A DNA stretch of 62,380 nt from Candidatus Gastranaerophilales bacterium (GTDB taxonomy: Bacteria; Cyanobacteriota; Vampirovibrionia; Gastranaerophilales; Gastranaerophilaceae), in NCBI GenBank assembly GCA_944327255.1, contig CALVHA010000013.1, positions 1 to 62,380 on the forward strand. Reading direction: 5' to 3'. How positions within the stretch are numbered: position 1 is the stretch's first letter; every line of letters begins with the position of its first letter. The notes below the pieces were generated by a model, which saw only the letters and a program-made list of their open reading frames with translations, was not told the DNA's origin and did no database searches. Shown piece by piece: positions 56,401 through 62,380 of this stretch. The translations under genes and the position numbers were made by a program.

Positions 56401-58990
56401 GTGCAACTGCTTTCCCAATATCATTAGTACCGTATGCAGATTTTGTTAATGTATCTAAATCTGTTTCCATTTGTTCCAAGGTTTTACCATTGGTTAGCTG
56501 CTGATAATCAGATTTGAATTTTACGGTTGAATCTTCCGCGAATTTTAAAAGAATTGCTTTTTTGTCTTCATCAGAAGATGCAGGCATCCTATAACCTTTT
56601 GAATAGCCTGAAATAATTTGTTCAATTGTTTCCTGATCATAAGTATCAGAAAGTTTTGTTACTATATCATTATATGACATATTTGAGTTTATTCCGGAGA
56701 AAAGTTCTAACGCCGCTTTCGCACCAGTTGCCTGCATTAATTTGTTCTCAGCTTCTTCTCTTGCCGCGATTTTATTAGCGTCAAATTCTACGCCGAATGT
56801 TTGTTTATATATTTCTCTGAATTTTGTTTCATCGTTGGATTCAGCTGCTTGAATTAAAGCTTCAATATTTTTAGAGTTATTGCCTAATTTTGCTCTTAAA
56901 TCTTCAATTGTATTACATCCAAACCAGCCGCAAATTGTATCGCCTGTTTTAGCCGCCCATCCTTCTTCTTTTCTTGCGGCTTCAAATTCTGTATTTGCAT
57001 TATCATTTTCAGTTTTGAATCCTTGGGCCATTTCTCTCATTGCCTGCTGTGTGTCAATATTTTCAACTTCATTCTGCTTAGCCAGAATAGCACCTTTAAG
57101 AAACTTTATTGCATTTTCCATTTCCATAGGATTAGTTCGCCGTAAAGTAGCGTCGAATTCTTTATTCAAACTTGTTTCAAACTGCTTTCTTGCAAACGTT
57201 ATATCCTCTTGAGAAACACCTTCCTTTTCTGCAGCTTCACACAGAGTATCCAGAACACTCATTAAAACTTGTCTTTGTTGTTTTGTCCCACCTGCACCAA
57301 TTTCACTTGTAATTGTGTCAATTATAGAAGAATCACCTTTTTTTGCACCTTGATCATCATATGCATCTAAAACAGCAACGATGTTATCTGCATTGATTTC
57401 TTTATTATCAAACATAGCCTGCATTTTTTTCATACTGTTAAGTCCTGAATTTTCATCGGCTATTTGATAGAATTTATTAGCAAGTTCGGTTGCTTTCTTT
57501 TGTTTAGCTTCGTTTGCCTGTTTTAGGTCTTCTGCTTCCTGTGATATTTCTTGATTTGTTTTGGTGACAGTTATTTTAGAACCATTCTTCGGAACCTGGA
57601 TTTCAGGATTTAAAGCGGTTAATTCATTGGTTCTATCAACGATTTGTTGTGTCGTAGGATTTGTTATCCCTTCGTTTTTCAACATTTCTTTTGCATATTC
57701 TGTCCAGTTTGTATAATCTTTCTCTAAGGTAATTTCTTTAGTTTGTTTAGTTGATAAACGAGCGTCTGTAACAGTTTGTTCGTACTGGGCATATTGTGCT
57801 TCTGCCTGTTCTTTAGTTTGTCTGCCGGCATTGAGTTTTGCAAATGTCTCTGCATTTATCTCTCCAGGAATAACAATATCAGCTCCGGCCAAGAAGTACT
57901 GATTAGGGGCTTTCCCTTTTATAGTCTCTGGGTTTGCTGCAATTAAATCTTCTACATCACAATTGAATTTTTTTGCAATCATAGAGGGACTTTCACCGTT
58001 TTGAACAATTACACCTGTCGTGTTTCCATTCCCGTCATATTGTACGGAGTAAGTGTGTCCATCTTTTATTACTGTTTGTGAAATATTTTTGCCATCTTTT
58101 GATGTCAAAATAGTTTTATTTCCTTTTGCATCTATATAGGTTTCTATATTGGTATTAGTTTCGGGATTGAATACATTAGTGTTGCTTGCACCGGTATTCA
58201 GATCCTTAATCGTTTTGGTATTTCCGTCGGCAGATATTGTTGTTACTGTATCATTTGTTTCAATAATTACAGTCCCATCTTGTTTCGTGATAGTTTTTGT
58301 GTTGTCTTTAGAAGTTGTAATATCTCCTGTTTGAGTATCTTCTGTCTGAACAAATGTTTCTTCTCCATTTGCAAAAGTATAAGTTGAAACAGTTTTGTTA
58401 TTTGTGTTGGTTACTGTTTTAGATTTTGGAGTTTCTCCTTCATATTCAATAGCAGTTTCAATTCCGTCTTTTACAGTTATTTCGCTTTTAGAAATCGTGT
58501 TGCCGTTTTTATCCTGTTTTGTAATTATTTTGGTATTGCCGTTTTTTATTGTAATAAGCTTTGAGCCATCTGCAAAAATTTCTTCAGTATGTCCATCTGT
58601 ATATTCAATAATATTAGAGTTATTGTGCAAATTTTTAGTTGTTTGCTTGATGTTTTTTGACTGGTTTGATAATGAATTTAACAGTTTAAATAAATTTGTT
58701 GCATCAGTGTTTTCAAGTCCTAATGACTTTAAAAAATTATTAGCTTCTTTGCTTGAAAGTTTTTTATCTCGACCTCCCTTTGCAAATTCTACAATTTTTT
58801 GCATAAAATTTTTTATTTCTGTTTCATCAAGAATTCCGTCTTTTTTCCCGTTTTGATTTATGGTATCGATTTTATCAAAAATAGATTTTAATTCTGCATT
58901 GTAGTTTAAATCAGAACAGTTTACACCTGCCTTTAATATTTGATAGTCCCGGGCTTGTCCTTTAAATTTTATTTCGTTAAAATCTACCAT
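53423..58990 (-). CDS. Giant multidomain protein: EF-hand-like, repeats, LysM, FHA, possible toxin-like C-terminus
   Basis: The length is 1855 residues, no Sec signal. FKGQ tag at 9-12. Two degenerate EF-hand loops (47-58 and 71-82) come before a beta repeat region (~125-325; units such as DGTVIIE, NGNTKII, ADGNTKTI). LysM at ~328-374 (QNGESPSMIAKKFN ... ADIVIP). Long helical stretches follow, then an Ala/Gly-rich hydrophobic region (~870-1010) that may insert in membranes, a Glu/Lys/Pro linker holding a PPP run at ~1257-1259, and an FHA domain (about 1475-1550; VGRN, SGKHLQI, LSTNGTTIG). The last ~184 residues start with LLHGTDIDALLSKGGILDNG, which recalls ADP-ribosyltransferase folds, but no secure catalytic set is seen. 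Likely an exported effector or surface protein; route unknown. AGGAATAG precedes the ATG. Confidence 0.8.
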   Translation of the reverse strand: MVDFNEIKFKGQARDYQILKAGVNCSDLNYNAELKSIFDKIDTINQNGKKDGILDETEIKNFMQKIVEFAKGGRDKKLSSKEANNFLKSLGLENTDATNLFKLLNSLSNQSKNIKQTTKNLHNNSNIIEYTDGHTEEIFADGSKLITIKNGNTKIITKQDKNGNTISKSEITVKDGIETAIEYEGETPKSKTVTNTNNKTVSTYTFANGEETFVQTEDTQTGDITTSKDNTKTITKQDGTVIIETNDTVTTISADGNTKTIKDLNTGASNTNVFNPETNTNIETYIDAKGNKTILTSKDGKNISQTVIKDGHTYSVQYDGNGNTTGVIVQNGESPSMIAKKFNCDVEDLIAANPETIKGKAPNQYFLAGADIVIPGEINAETFAKLNAGRQTKEQAEAQYAQYEQTVTDARLSTKQTKEITLEKDYTNWTEYAKEMLKNEGITNPTTQQIVDRTNELTALNPEIQVPKNGSKITVTKTNQEISQEAEDLKQANEAKQKKATELANKFYQIADENSGLNSMKKMQAMFDNKEINADNIVAVLDAYDDQGAKKGDSSIIDTITSEIGAGGTKQQRQVLMSVLDTLCEAAEKEGVSQEDITFARKQFETSLNKEFDATLRRTNPMEMENAIKFLKGAILAKQNEVENIDTQQAMREMAQGFKTENDNANTEFEAARKEEGWAAKTGDTICGWFGCNTIEDLRAKLGNNSKNIEALIQAAESNDETKFREIYKQTFGVEFDANKIAAREEAENKLMQATGAKAALELFSGINSNMSYNDIVTKLSDTYDQETIEQIISGYSKGYRMPASSDEDKKAILLKFAEDSTVKFKSDYQQLTNGKTLEQMETDLDTLTKSAYGTNDIGKAVAQFNENQQTTEVVTEVAAEIAVTTALMAIPGGQAFAAAKLAASAARWGSKGVKVAKYANKALKMAKSMQNIQKGNVIKNSTSIGSKIVNKSVATGVNMAATGTATLGVDLSNGRNVKEATKKALMNMSFAGIGSASSQLAPKLMQTFKINSTLANEIAEEIINAAGSYGVTKLEGNEYGSTDAFIDFASGIIISRLSHVKGGSKPEQSPVVTNPQQVRVSNGVKGDVNNNRDVIADGKVVRNIDQQHLNANERRIVEEGLEDVPTPEEVAVYQKEHGYEPVPEADQPVYQAHQEQVAADYADAHRVENNAVIVEQKGASIPKEAIDKLNDEIKGLDGSIRRLEQQIAGAKRFGKNSETLEKQLTGLQQKRATKVAELEAIQKPKAEIVSDKSEVPPPKQTTGTPEVKPAAEVKSDVTPENVKQSVNNILDAEIPVEHKELWNDCKIRINSITEELKNFKGDVDAMLLKCKNLFTDLKVIANNAIASVKNKIEQLIEDLRSMLTPKNLPDVDKALTPSVTSRQRMELGQIGNSIPHAKNLDDLNKLQVWLDQIPESSQKTHLQNQLNTKYAEISAPKVEISHVADYSNSEQGTRLPKNKPVKLQGTENLKLSNYDLDLSSPEIQSKLNAMKDGDIITVGRNVTGTNDIKIDNGFTTVSGKHLQIEKVGDKFVVTDLSTNGTTIGKSIAHVSVEIKTIFGHQTVTNLADLKSGEVKSIVKDDVKYTIGNNNGQIRIISRKKLTPSLNKAIKFDEIRMSNRTPNGKANPGKTMGELLTPQQKKVYSDSMDAFERSKNRKITHNTNNVLTTDNLLHGTDIDALLSKGGILDNGLVPREITGNCAARFADGSMADTLTPLCSDVWDIRQNTSIRDYFDARHPHWNNDGESNFLPNSNQMSSSVVVVFDKKSMDPTLIDNSFGVNNSGRSVLFENGNMSRGHNYPTHRAIPIGAPANSIDRIIVDTRRLGQSEINTLQQKIKSLGLDIKLYDLNGNLLS
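55215..55223 (-). repeat. C9 homopolymer inside the giant gene
   Basis: Nine C on the coding strand (nine G on plus) encode Val-Pro-Pro-Pro at residues ~1256-1259. Loss of one C shifts to a frame that stops at 55186-55188, removing the FHA and C-terminal parts. Confidence 0.85.
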
Positions 58991-59012
58991 ATTTTTTAAC
59001 TATTCCTATTCG

Positions 59013-59033
59013 TTTTGTTACTAATTATGTAAC
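59013..59033. repeat. 21-bp direct repeat, copy 1
   Basis: Contains GTTACTAATTATGTAAC, preceded by TTTT. Identical to 59755-59775. Located 23 bp upstream of the 1855-residue gene start. Confidence 0.9.
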
Positions 59034-59131
59034 AGACTAGTAATTTTGTTTCATGAAATATATTGGCATTTTTCTGAAAAACTTTAGGAATTTTGAGAAA
59101 ATCTTTACAATTTCATTAAAATTGTTACAAT

Positions 59132-59677
59132 TCATAAGCGAAACGCATTCAGTCGCGAGTCAATAATATCTTGGGTTATACCAATATACCGCAATGTTAC
59201 ACTCGGTGCAGAATGGTTAAAAATGCATTGCAATAATGCAACATCTTTATTCTCCTGATAAAAATGGTAACCAAAAGTTTTTCTAAGAGTGTGCGTTCCG
59301 ATATGTGCGGTAATTCCTGCACTAACACAAGCGTTACATATTATTCTGTAGGCTTGTATCCTGCTTATAGGTCTTCCGCCTCTTTGGCTTGCAAATAGCC
59401 ATTCATCTTTGGCTTTGCCAATAATAAATTCTTCAAGTTCGCTCTTAAAAGATTTTGTTATTGGGAAACGCTTGTATTTATTAGTCTTTTGTTCAATTAG
59501 CTCAATATATCTTTTATCCCTAACATCAGAAACTTTTAATTTAAGAATGTCCGAAATTCTCAAGCCACTATTAATTCCCATCAAAAACAGCAGATAATCT
59601 CTACTTCCATTTTCTTTTAAAATACGTTTTACCATTTCAATCTTTTCTTTGTCCCTAATCGGCTCTACACATACCAT
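59132..59677 (-). CDS. Small tyrosine recombinase (integrase)
   Basis: The length is 181 residues from ATG 59675-59677 (AAAGGAG upstream); the frame continues open to 59746 but lacks an SD there. It is the catalytic domain only: Arg in GINSGLRISDIL, Lys in the beta-hairpin (EQKTNKYKRFP), HTLRKTFGYHFYQ with the His-x-x-Arg pair, His in FNHSAPS, and Tyr in TLRYIGI. All six catalytic positions are present, so it should be active. The N-terminal core-binding (SAM-like) domain of XerC/lambda integrase is missing. It lies within 21-bp direct repeats and next to the giant gene on the same strand. Confidence 0.9.
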   Translation of the reverse strand: MVCVEPIRDKEKIEMVKRILKENGSRDYLLFLMGINSGLRISDILKLKVSDVRDKRYIELIEQKTNKYKRFPITKSFKSELEEFIIGKAKDEWLFASQRGGRPISRIQAYRIICNACVSAGITAHIGTHTLRKTFGYHFYQENKDVALLQCIFNHSAPSVTLRYIGITQDIIDSRLNAFRL

Positions 59678-59729
59678 TAAATTATTCTCCTTTACTGTTA
59701 AACATCCTACCTGTGAATACCTAAAACAT

Positions 59730-59784
59730 ATCCAAAAATGTAACAAAATTACTATTTTGTTACTAATTATGTAACGTTTTGGAT
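59730..59784. promoter_or_regulatory. Nested dyad upstream of the recombinase gene
   Basis: Outer arms ATCCAAAA / TTTTGGAT (59730-59737, 59777-59784), an inner perfect 10-bp repeat GTAACAAAAT / ATTTTGTTAC (59740-59749, 59754-59763), and GTTAC / GTAAC around a 7-bp centre (59759-59775). This resembles recombinase core plus accessory sites, or an operator controlling the recombinase. Confidence 0.6.
59755..59775. repeat. 21-bp direct repeat, copy 2
   Basis: Identical and same orientation as 59013-59033; the two copies enclose the recombinase gene (722 bp apart). Confidence 0.9.
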
Positions 59785-59890
59785 ATCTTTTTGATTATTT
59801 TGGGACAATAGCACTCAACGCTTCATATAATTCCTTTTAAGGATTTTTACGATACAGGAGATGTGGATGTGAATGTACTTTAATAAGTGC

Positions 59891-59919
59891 TTGACATTAT
59901 TTCCCTGTTTTTATTAAAT
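59891..59919 (+). promoter_or_regulatory. Promoter of the SMR transporter gene
   Basis: Perfect TTGACA with a TTAAAT-like -10 at 17 bp. The stretch 59785-59890 holds nothing else recognised. Confidence 0.5.
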
Positions 59920-59946
59920 AAAATTAATAATTGGAAGAGAGTTAAC

Positions 59947-60270
59947 ATGAAATATTTATACTTGTTATTTGCTATCTTTTTTGAGGTTATTGCAACTACT
60001 GTTCTCAAAAGTTCACAGGGTTTTACGGTTTTTATACCTACTGTTATTTCATTATTATTATATGGCATTTCTTTTTATTTTTTGTCAATGTGTATGCAAT
60101 ATTTTCCTACAGGAGTTGTTTATGCGGTATGGTCCGGTGTCGGAATTGTTTTAATTTCATTGTTCGCATTTTTGTTTTATAAGCAGTCTCTCGATCTGCC
60201 AGCAATTTTTGGTATATTAATGATAATTTGTGGAGTATTGATTATGCGATTGTTTTCAAAATCTTTTTGA
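59947..60270 (+). CDS. Small multidrug resistance (SMR) transporter, EmrE-like
   Basis: The length is 107 residues from ATG 59947 (AGAGAG upstream). Four membrane helices; the first carries the essential Glu (FFEVIATTVLKSSQGF, Glu13), then FLSMCMQYFPTGVVYAVWSGVGIVLI (in two pieces of the conserved pattern, PTGVVYAVWSGVG being the clearest), and DLPAIFGILMIICGV. EmrE relatives exchange cationic drugs for protons; some SMR proteins export guanidinium. The gene opposite in direction, a recombinase, lies 270 bp upstream. Confidence 0.9.
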   Translation: MKYLYLLFAIFFEVIATTVLKSSQGFTVFIPTVISLLLYGISFYFLSMCMQYFPTGVVYAVWSGVGIVLISLFAFLFYKQSLDLPAIFGILMIICGVLIMRLFSKSF

Positions 60271-60291
60271 TGTAGTATAATGATGAAGCAT

Positions 60292-60363
60292 GCGGAAGTA
60301 ATTCAGTGGTAGAATGCAACCTTCCCAAGGTTGACGTCGCGGGTTCGAGTCCCGTCTTCCGCT
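60292..60363 (+). tRNA. tRNA-Gly (CCC)
   Basis: Acceptor GCGGAAG / CTTCCGC, anticodon stem CAACC/GGTTG with loop TTCCCAA (anticodon CCC), T-loop GTTCGAG. Unlike tRNA-Val and tRNA-Gly (GCC) here, CCA is not encoded (TTTT follows the acceptor). A TATAAT at 60276-60281 serves as -10. Confidence 0.92.
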
Positions 60364-60377
60364 TTTATTAATGGTTG

Positions 60378-61862
60378 ATGGGGTGCTTTTTTGTGTATGG
60401 AATAGGGATAAAGTTTGATAAAAATAAGATATACTTAATTTTCCTAATTCTGATTATGTTTTTAGGTTTTCTTATACGAATAAAAACCTATTTGGTAGAT
60501 AGACCGTTATGGCATGACGAATGTTCTCTTGCTTTGAATATAATGAAACGTAGTTTTACCAGCTATTTGGGAAGGTTAGAGCACCATCAGGCTGCCCCTT
60601 TCTTATTTATGTGTATATCTAAAATTTTTTCAATATTATTTGGGATAAAAGAATTATCTTTAAGAGCATTTCCCTTTCTTTGCGGAATATTTTCTATCCC
60701 TGTGTTCTATTATTTTTCAAAAATGTTTTTAAAGAAAAAGTTTTCTATTTTAGTTGTTACATATTTATTTTCTATAAATTATTATCTAATATATTATTCT
60801 CAGGAGTTCAAACATTATTCGGTTGATGTTTTTGTATTTTTGCTCTTGTTTATTTTTCTTTCTAAATTAGATTTATCAAATATAGATTATAAGAAAAATC
60901 TATTTTTTGCGTTTTTATTGGCTTTTATGCCTTTATTATCATTTGTTTCATTGTTTGTAATTGCAGCATACTGCTTATCTGAATTAATTACGAAAAAGTT
61001 TGGTATTTTAAAAAGACTTGTAATTTTTATAGTTCCATTAGTTATAATATTTTTAATATATTATTTTGTGGCTTTACTTCCTCAAAAATTTGATGTTTCT
61101 ACTATTGTTGAGGATTACTGGGAAAAAGGCTTTTTAGAATTGAATTTCAATAAAATATTATATATGTTTAAATTAAATTTATCATATTATCTGTATCCAA
61201 ATAAATTTTTGTTAGTACAATTGATACTTATTGTAATTGGATTTTTGAAACTTTTAAACCAACCTAAATCATTCCCAAAAGTTCTGTTTTTTAGTTGTAT
61301 ATTTTTAATATTGATTGCGTCATTTTTACATTTATACCCTATTAGTGAAAGAGCTAGTTTATATATTATTCCAATTATGCTAATTCTTTTAGTATATCCG
61401 TTAGAGTTTGCAGTATTAGATAAAAAGTTCTATGCAATAGTTATATCAATTTTAACTATTTTAAGCTTTTGTTCATATAATTACAGATACGTTAAAAATT
61501 TCTTTTCTGATGGGATATTTCAGAGAATGGATGCGCGTTCTTCTATGAAAATTCTTTCAGAGAAATATCTTCCGAATGATTATGTAATAATTAATCCTGC
61601 ATCAGATTCAGAGTATTTCTATTACAGTAATTATTATAATTTTGCTACTGAAAAGTGGGGAATAGTAAATCTTCCGGAATATAATGAGGGGTTATATTAT
61701 AAAATCTTAGAAATGCTTCCTCATGGGAAGTATTGGTTTTATTTTGCGTATGACTACAGTCATAGTCCAGTTATCCCGTTTTTAAAGAAATGGAAAGAGC
61801 ATAAGAAAGTCCTTTTTGAATCGGTAAACAGAGGCTCTTATTTATTGTATCTGGAAATTTAG
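60378..61862 (+). CDS. GT39-like membrane glycosyltransferase
   Basis: The length is 494 residues if begun at ATG 60378; a GTG at 60393 with GATGGGG upstream is equally likely. Around eleven membrane helices. The first loop has RPLWHDECSLAL, the acidic DE motif of lipid-phosphate-sugar-dependent transferases, followed by HHQAAPFLFMCISK. A soluble domain of ~110 residues ends the protein. It probably adds a sugar to a glycan or protein on the outer side of the inner membrane. It has no partner gene nearby, unlike the copy at 36522. It follows tRNA-Gly (CCC) by 15 bp and could be read from that promoter. Confidence 0.75.
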   Translation: MGCFFVYGIGIKFDKNKIYLIFLILIMFLGFLIRIKTYLVDRPLWHDECSLALNIMKRSFTSYLGRLEHHQAAPFLFMCISKIFSILFGIKELSLRAFPFLCGIFSIPVFYYFSKMFLKKKFSILVVTYLFSINYYLIYYSQEFKHYSVDVFVFLLLFIFLSKLDLSNIDYKKNLFFAFLLAFMPLLSFVSLFVIAAYCLSELITKKFGILKRLVIFIVPLVIIFLIYYFVALLPQKFDVSTIVEDYWEKGFLELNFNKILYMFKLNLSYYLYPNKFLLVQLILIVIGFLKLLNQPKSFPKVLFFSCIFLILIASFLHLYPISERASLYIIPIMLILLVYPLEFAVLDKKFYAIVISILTILSFCSYNYRYVKNFFSDGIFQRMDARSSMKILSEKYLPNDYVIINPASDSEYFYYSNYYNFATEKWGIVNLPEYNEGLYYKILEMLPHGKYWFYFAYDYSHSPVIPFLKKWKEHKKVLFESVNRGSYLLYLEI

Positions 61863-61867
61863 TGTTA

Positions 61868-62209
61868 TCACCATTTCTTAAAAATGAAAAAAGTTGCAAG
61901 AATTATCAATGCAAAACCTACAAGGTAGTTCCATTTAAATTGTTCTTTGAGATAATAAACTGAGAAGAAGCTGAATACGATAAGAGTAATAACTTCCTGT
62001 ATAGTTTTCAGATGAGCGGCATCATACACATCATGTCCGATTCTGTTTGCCGGAACTTGGAAGCAGTATTCAAAGAATGCAATCCCCCAGCTTACGAGAA
62101 TAACTATCCATAAAGCAGTTGATTTATGTTTAAGATGCCCGTACCATGCAAAAGTCATGAAAATATTTGATATGGTTAGTAATACAATTGGGGCGATATA
62201 TCTAATCAT
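61868..62209 (-). CDS. DMT-like DUF486 membrane protein
   Basis: The length is 113 residues, four membrane helices. FMTFAWYGHLK, SWGIAFFEYCFQVPANRIGH and AAHLKTIQEVITL are the conserved DUF486 stretches. Function of the family is unsettled; general fold is like small drug/metabolite transporters. SD GAGGG. It is convergent with the GT39-like gene (5-bp gap, no terminator seen). Confidence 0.88.
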   Translation of the reverse strand: MIRYIAPIVLLTISNIFMTFAWYGHLKHKSTALWIVILVSWGIAFFEYCFQVPANRIGHDVYDAAHLKTIQEVITLIVFSFFSVYYLKEQFKWNYLVGFALIILATFFIFKKW

Positions 62210-62273
62210 ATTTTTCCCTCATAAAATTTTTATACTTTCAAATATTATTATATATCCAAAAGAAAAAAAGTTC

Positions 62274-62302
62274 TTGACATTTAAATATGTTCTTAATAGA
62301 AT
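62274..62302 (+). promoter_or_regulatory. Promoter of tRNA-Thr
   Basis: TTGACA, 17-bp spacer, TAGAAT; start about 5 nt before the tRNA. Confidence 0.8.
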
Positions 62303-62313
62303 AGAAAACGTAA

Positions 62314-62380
62314 GCCGGCATAGCTCAACGGTAGAGCAACGGTTTTGTAAACCGTAGGTTGTAGGTTCGATTCCTATTGC
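62314..62380 (+). tRNA. tRNA-Thr (UGU), 3' end outside window
   Basis: Acceptor 5' strand GCCGGCA, D-arm GCTC/GAGC, anticodon stem ACGGT/ACCGT with loop TTTGTAA (anticodon TGT), T-arm GTAGG TTCGATT CCTAT. The last acceptor bases fall beyond the window edge. Confidence 0.92.

Noticed and set aside
54646..58856. Numerous plus-strand open frames opposite the giant gene
   Set aside because: They lack ribosome sites and recognisable domains and are shadows of a biased minus-strand reading frame.
59678..59746. Longer recombinase start
   Set aside because: No SD and it lies in the nested dyad; the ATG at 59677 has AAAGGAG.
53156..60363. The two tRNA-Gly genes as the direct att repeats of an island
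   Set aside because: Their shared sequence (D-arm and T-arm) is what any two tRNA-Gly genes share; the 3' ends differ at several places, so they do not show a recent insertion duplication.

Overview
Organism. The window is AT-rich, read with the standard bacterial code, and has Gram-negative envelope genes (an MsbA-type exporter, a lipopolysaccharide-type sugar cluster, a two-partner-secretion adhesin), a pyruvate:ferredoxin oxidoreductase typical of anaerobes, a prepilin with the FTLAEVLITLG signature, and several lineage-specific proteins with a short N-terminal F-x-(G/A)-(K/R/Q) tag. Together these suggest a fermentative gut Vampirovibrionia/Melainabacteria (Gastranaerophilales) relative. 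That is inference from gene style; there is no rRNA gene here to confirm it.

Layout. 1-6777 (minus strand): response regulator, sensor-less histidine kinase, Wzx-type flippase and the first ~1190 codons of a filamentous-haemagglutinin-like adhesin that runs off the left edge in an Asp-Ala repeat. 7048-17066: rmuC, an alpha-amylase-like hydrolase, an MsbA-like ABC exporter, a class III aminotransferase operon with a Cys-nucleophile alpha/beta hydrolase, and a DtxR-type iron regulator. 17252-30317 (plus strand): a radical SAM/SPASM gene, then a polysaccharide cluster (WecG/TagA enzyme, half transketolase, YhcH protein, HAD phosphatase, GT4 enzyme, RgpF-like enzyme, rfbC-rfbB-rfbD-rfbA, UDP-xylose synthase, UDP-glucose dehydrogenase, second rfbA). 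30373-53093: recN, a zinc-ribbon/SPFH membrane protein, a group-2 sigma factor, a pilin / GT39 / polyprenyl-phosphate sugar synthase set, tRNA-Val, rlmD-like methyltransferase, a RelA/SpoT-like protein, nifJ, two lineage-specific proteins, mtaB and dnaE. 53156-60363: a stretch bracketed by two tRNA-Gly genes, with a 1855-residue LysM/FHA protein carrying a C9 tract, a small tyrosine recombinase flanked by 21-bp direct repeats, and an SMR transporter. 60378-62380: a GT39-like membrane enzyme, a DUF486 protein and a partial tRNA-Thr.

How they work together. Much of the window builds and decorates the cell surface: nucleotide sugars (dTDP-rhamnose, UDP-glucuronate, UDP-xylose) feed glycosyltransferases and a flippase; a separate pilin-linked pair could glycosylate a pilin through a lipid-linked sugar. 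The most interesting candidates for new biology are the 1855-residue protein with its potential phase-variable C tract next to a repeat-flanked recombinase, the RelA/SpoT-like protein with an extra N-terminal tag, the pilin-glycosylation set, and a recurring promoter design in which the -10 box lies six or seven bases before the ATG, predicting leaderless mRNAs for housekeeping genes (wecG/tagA-type gene, recN, rlmD, mtaB, dnaE).
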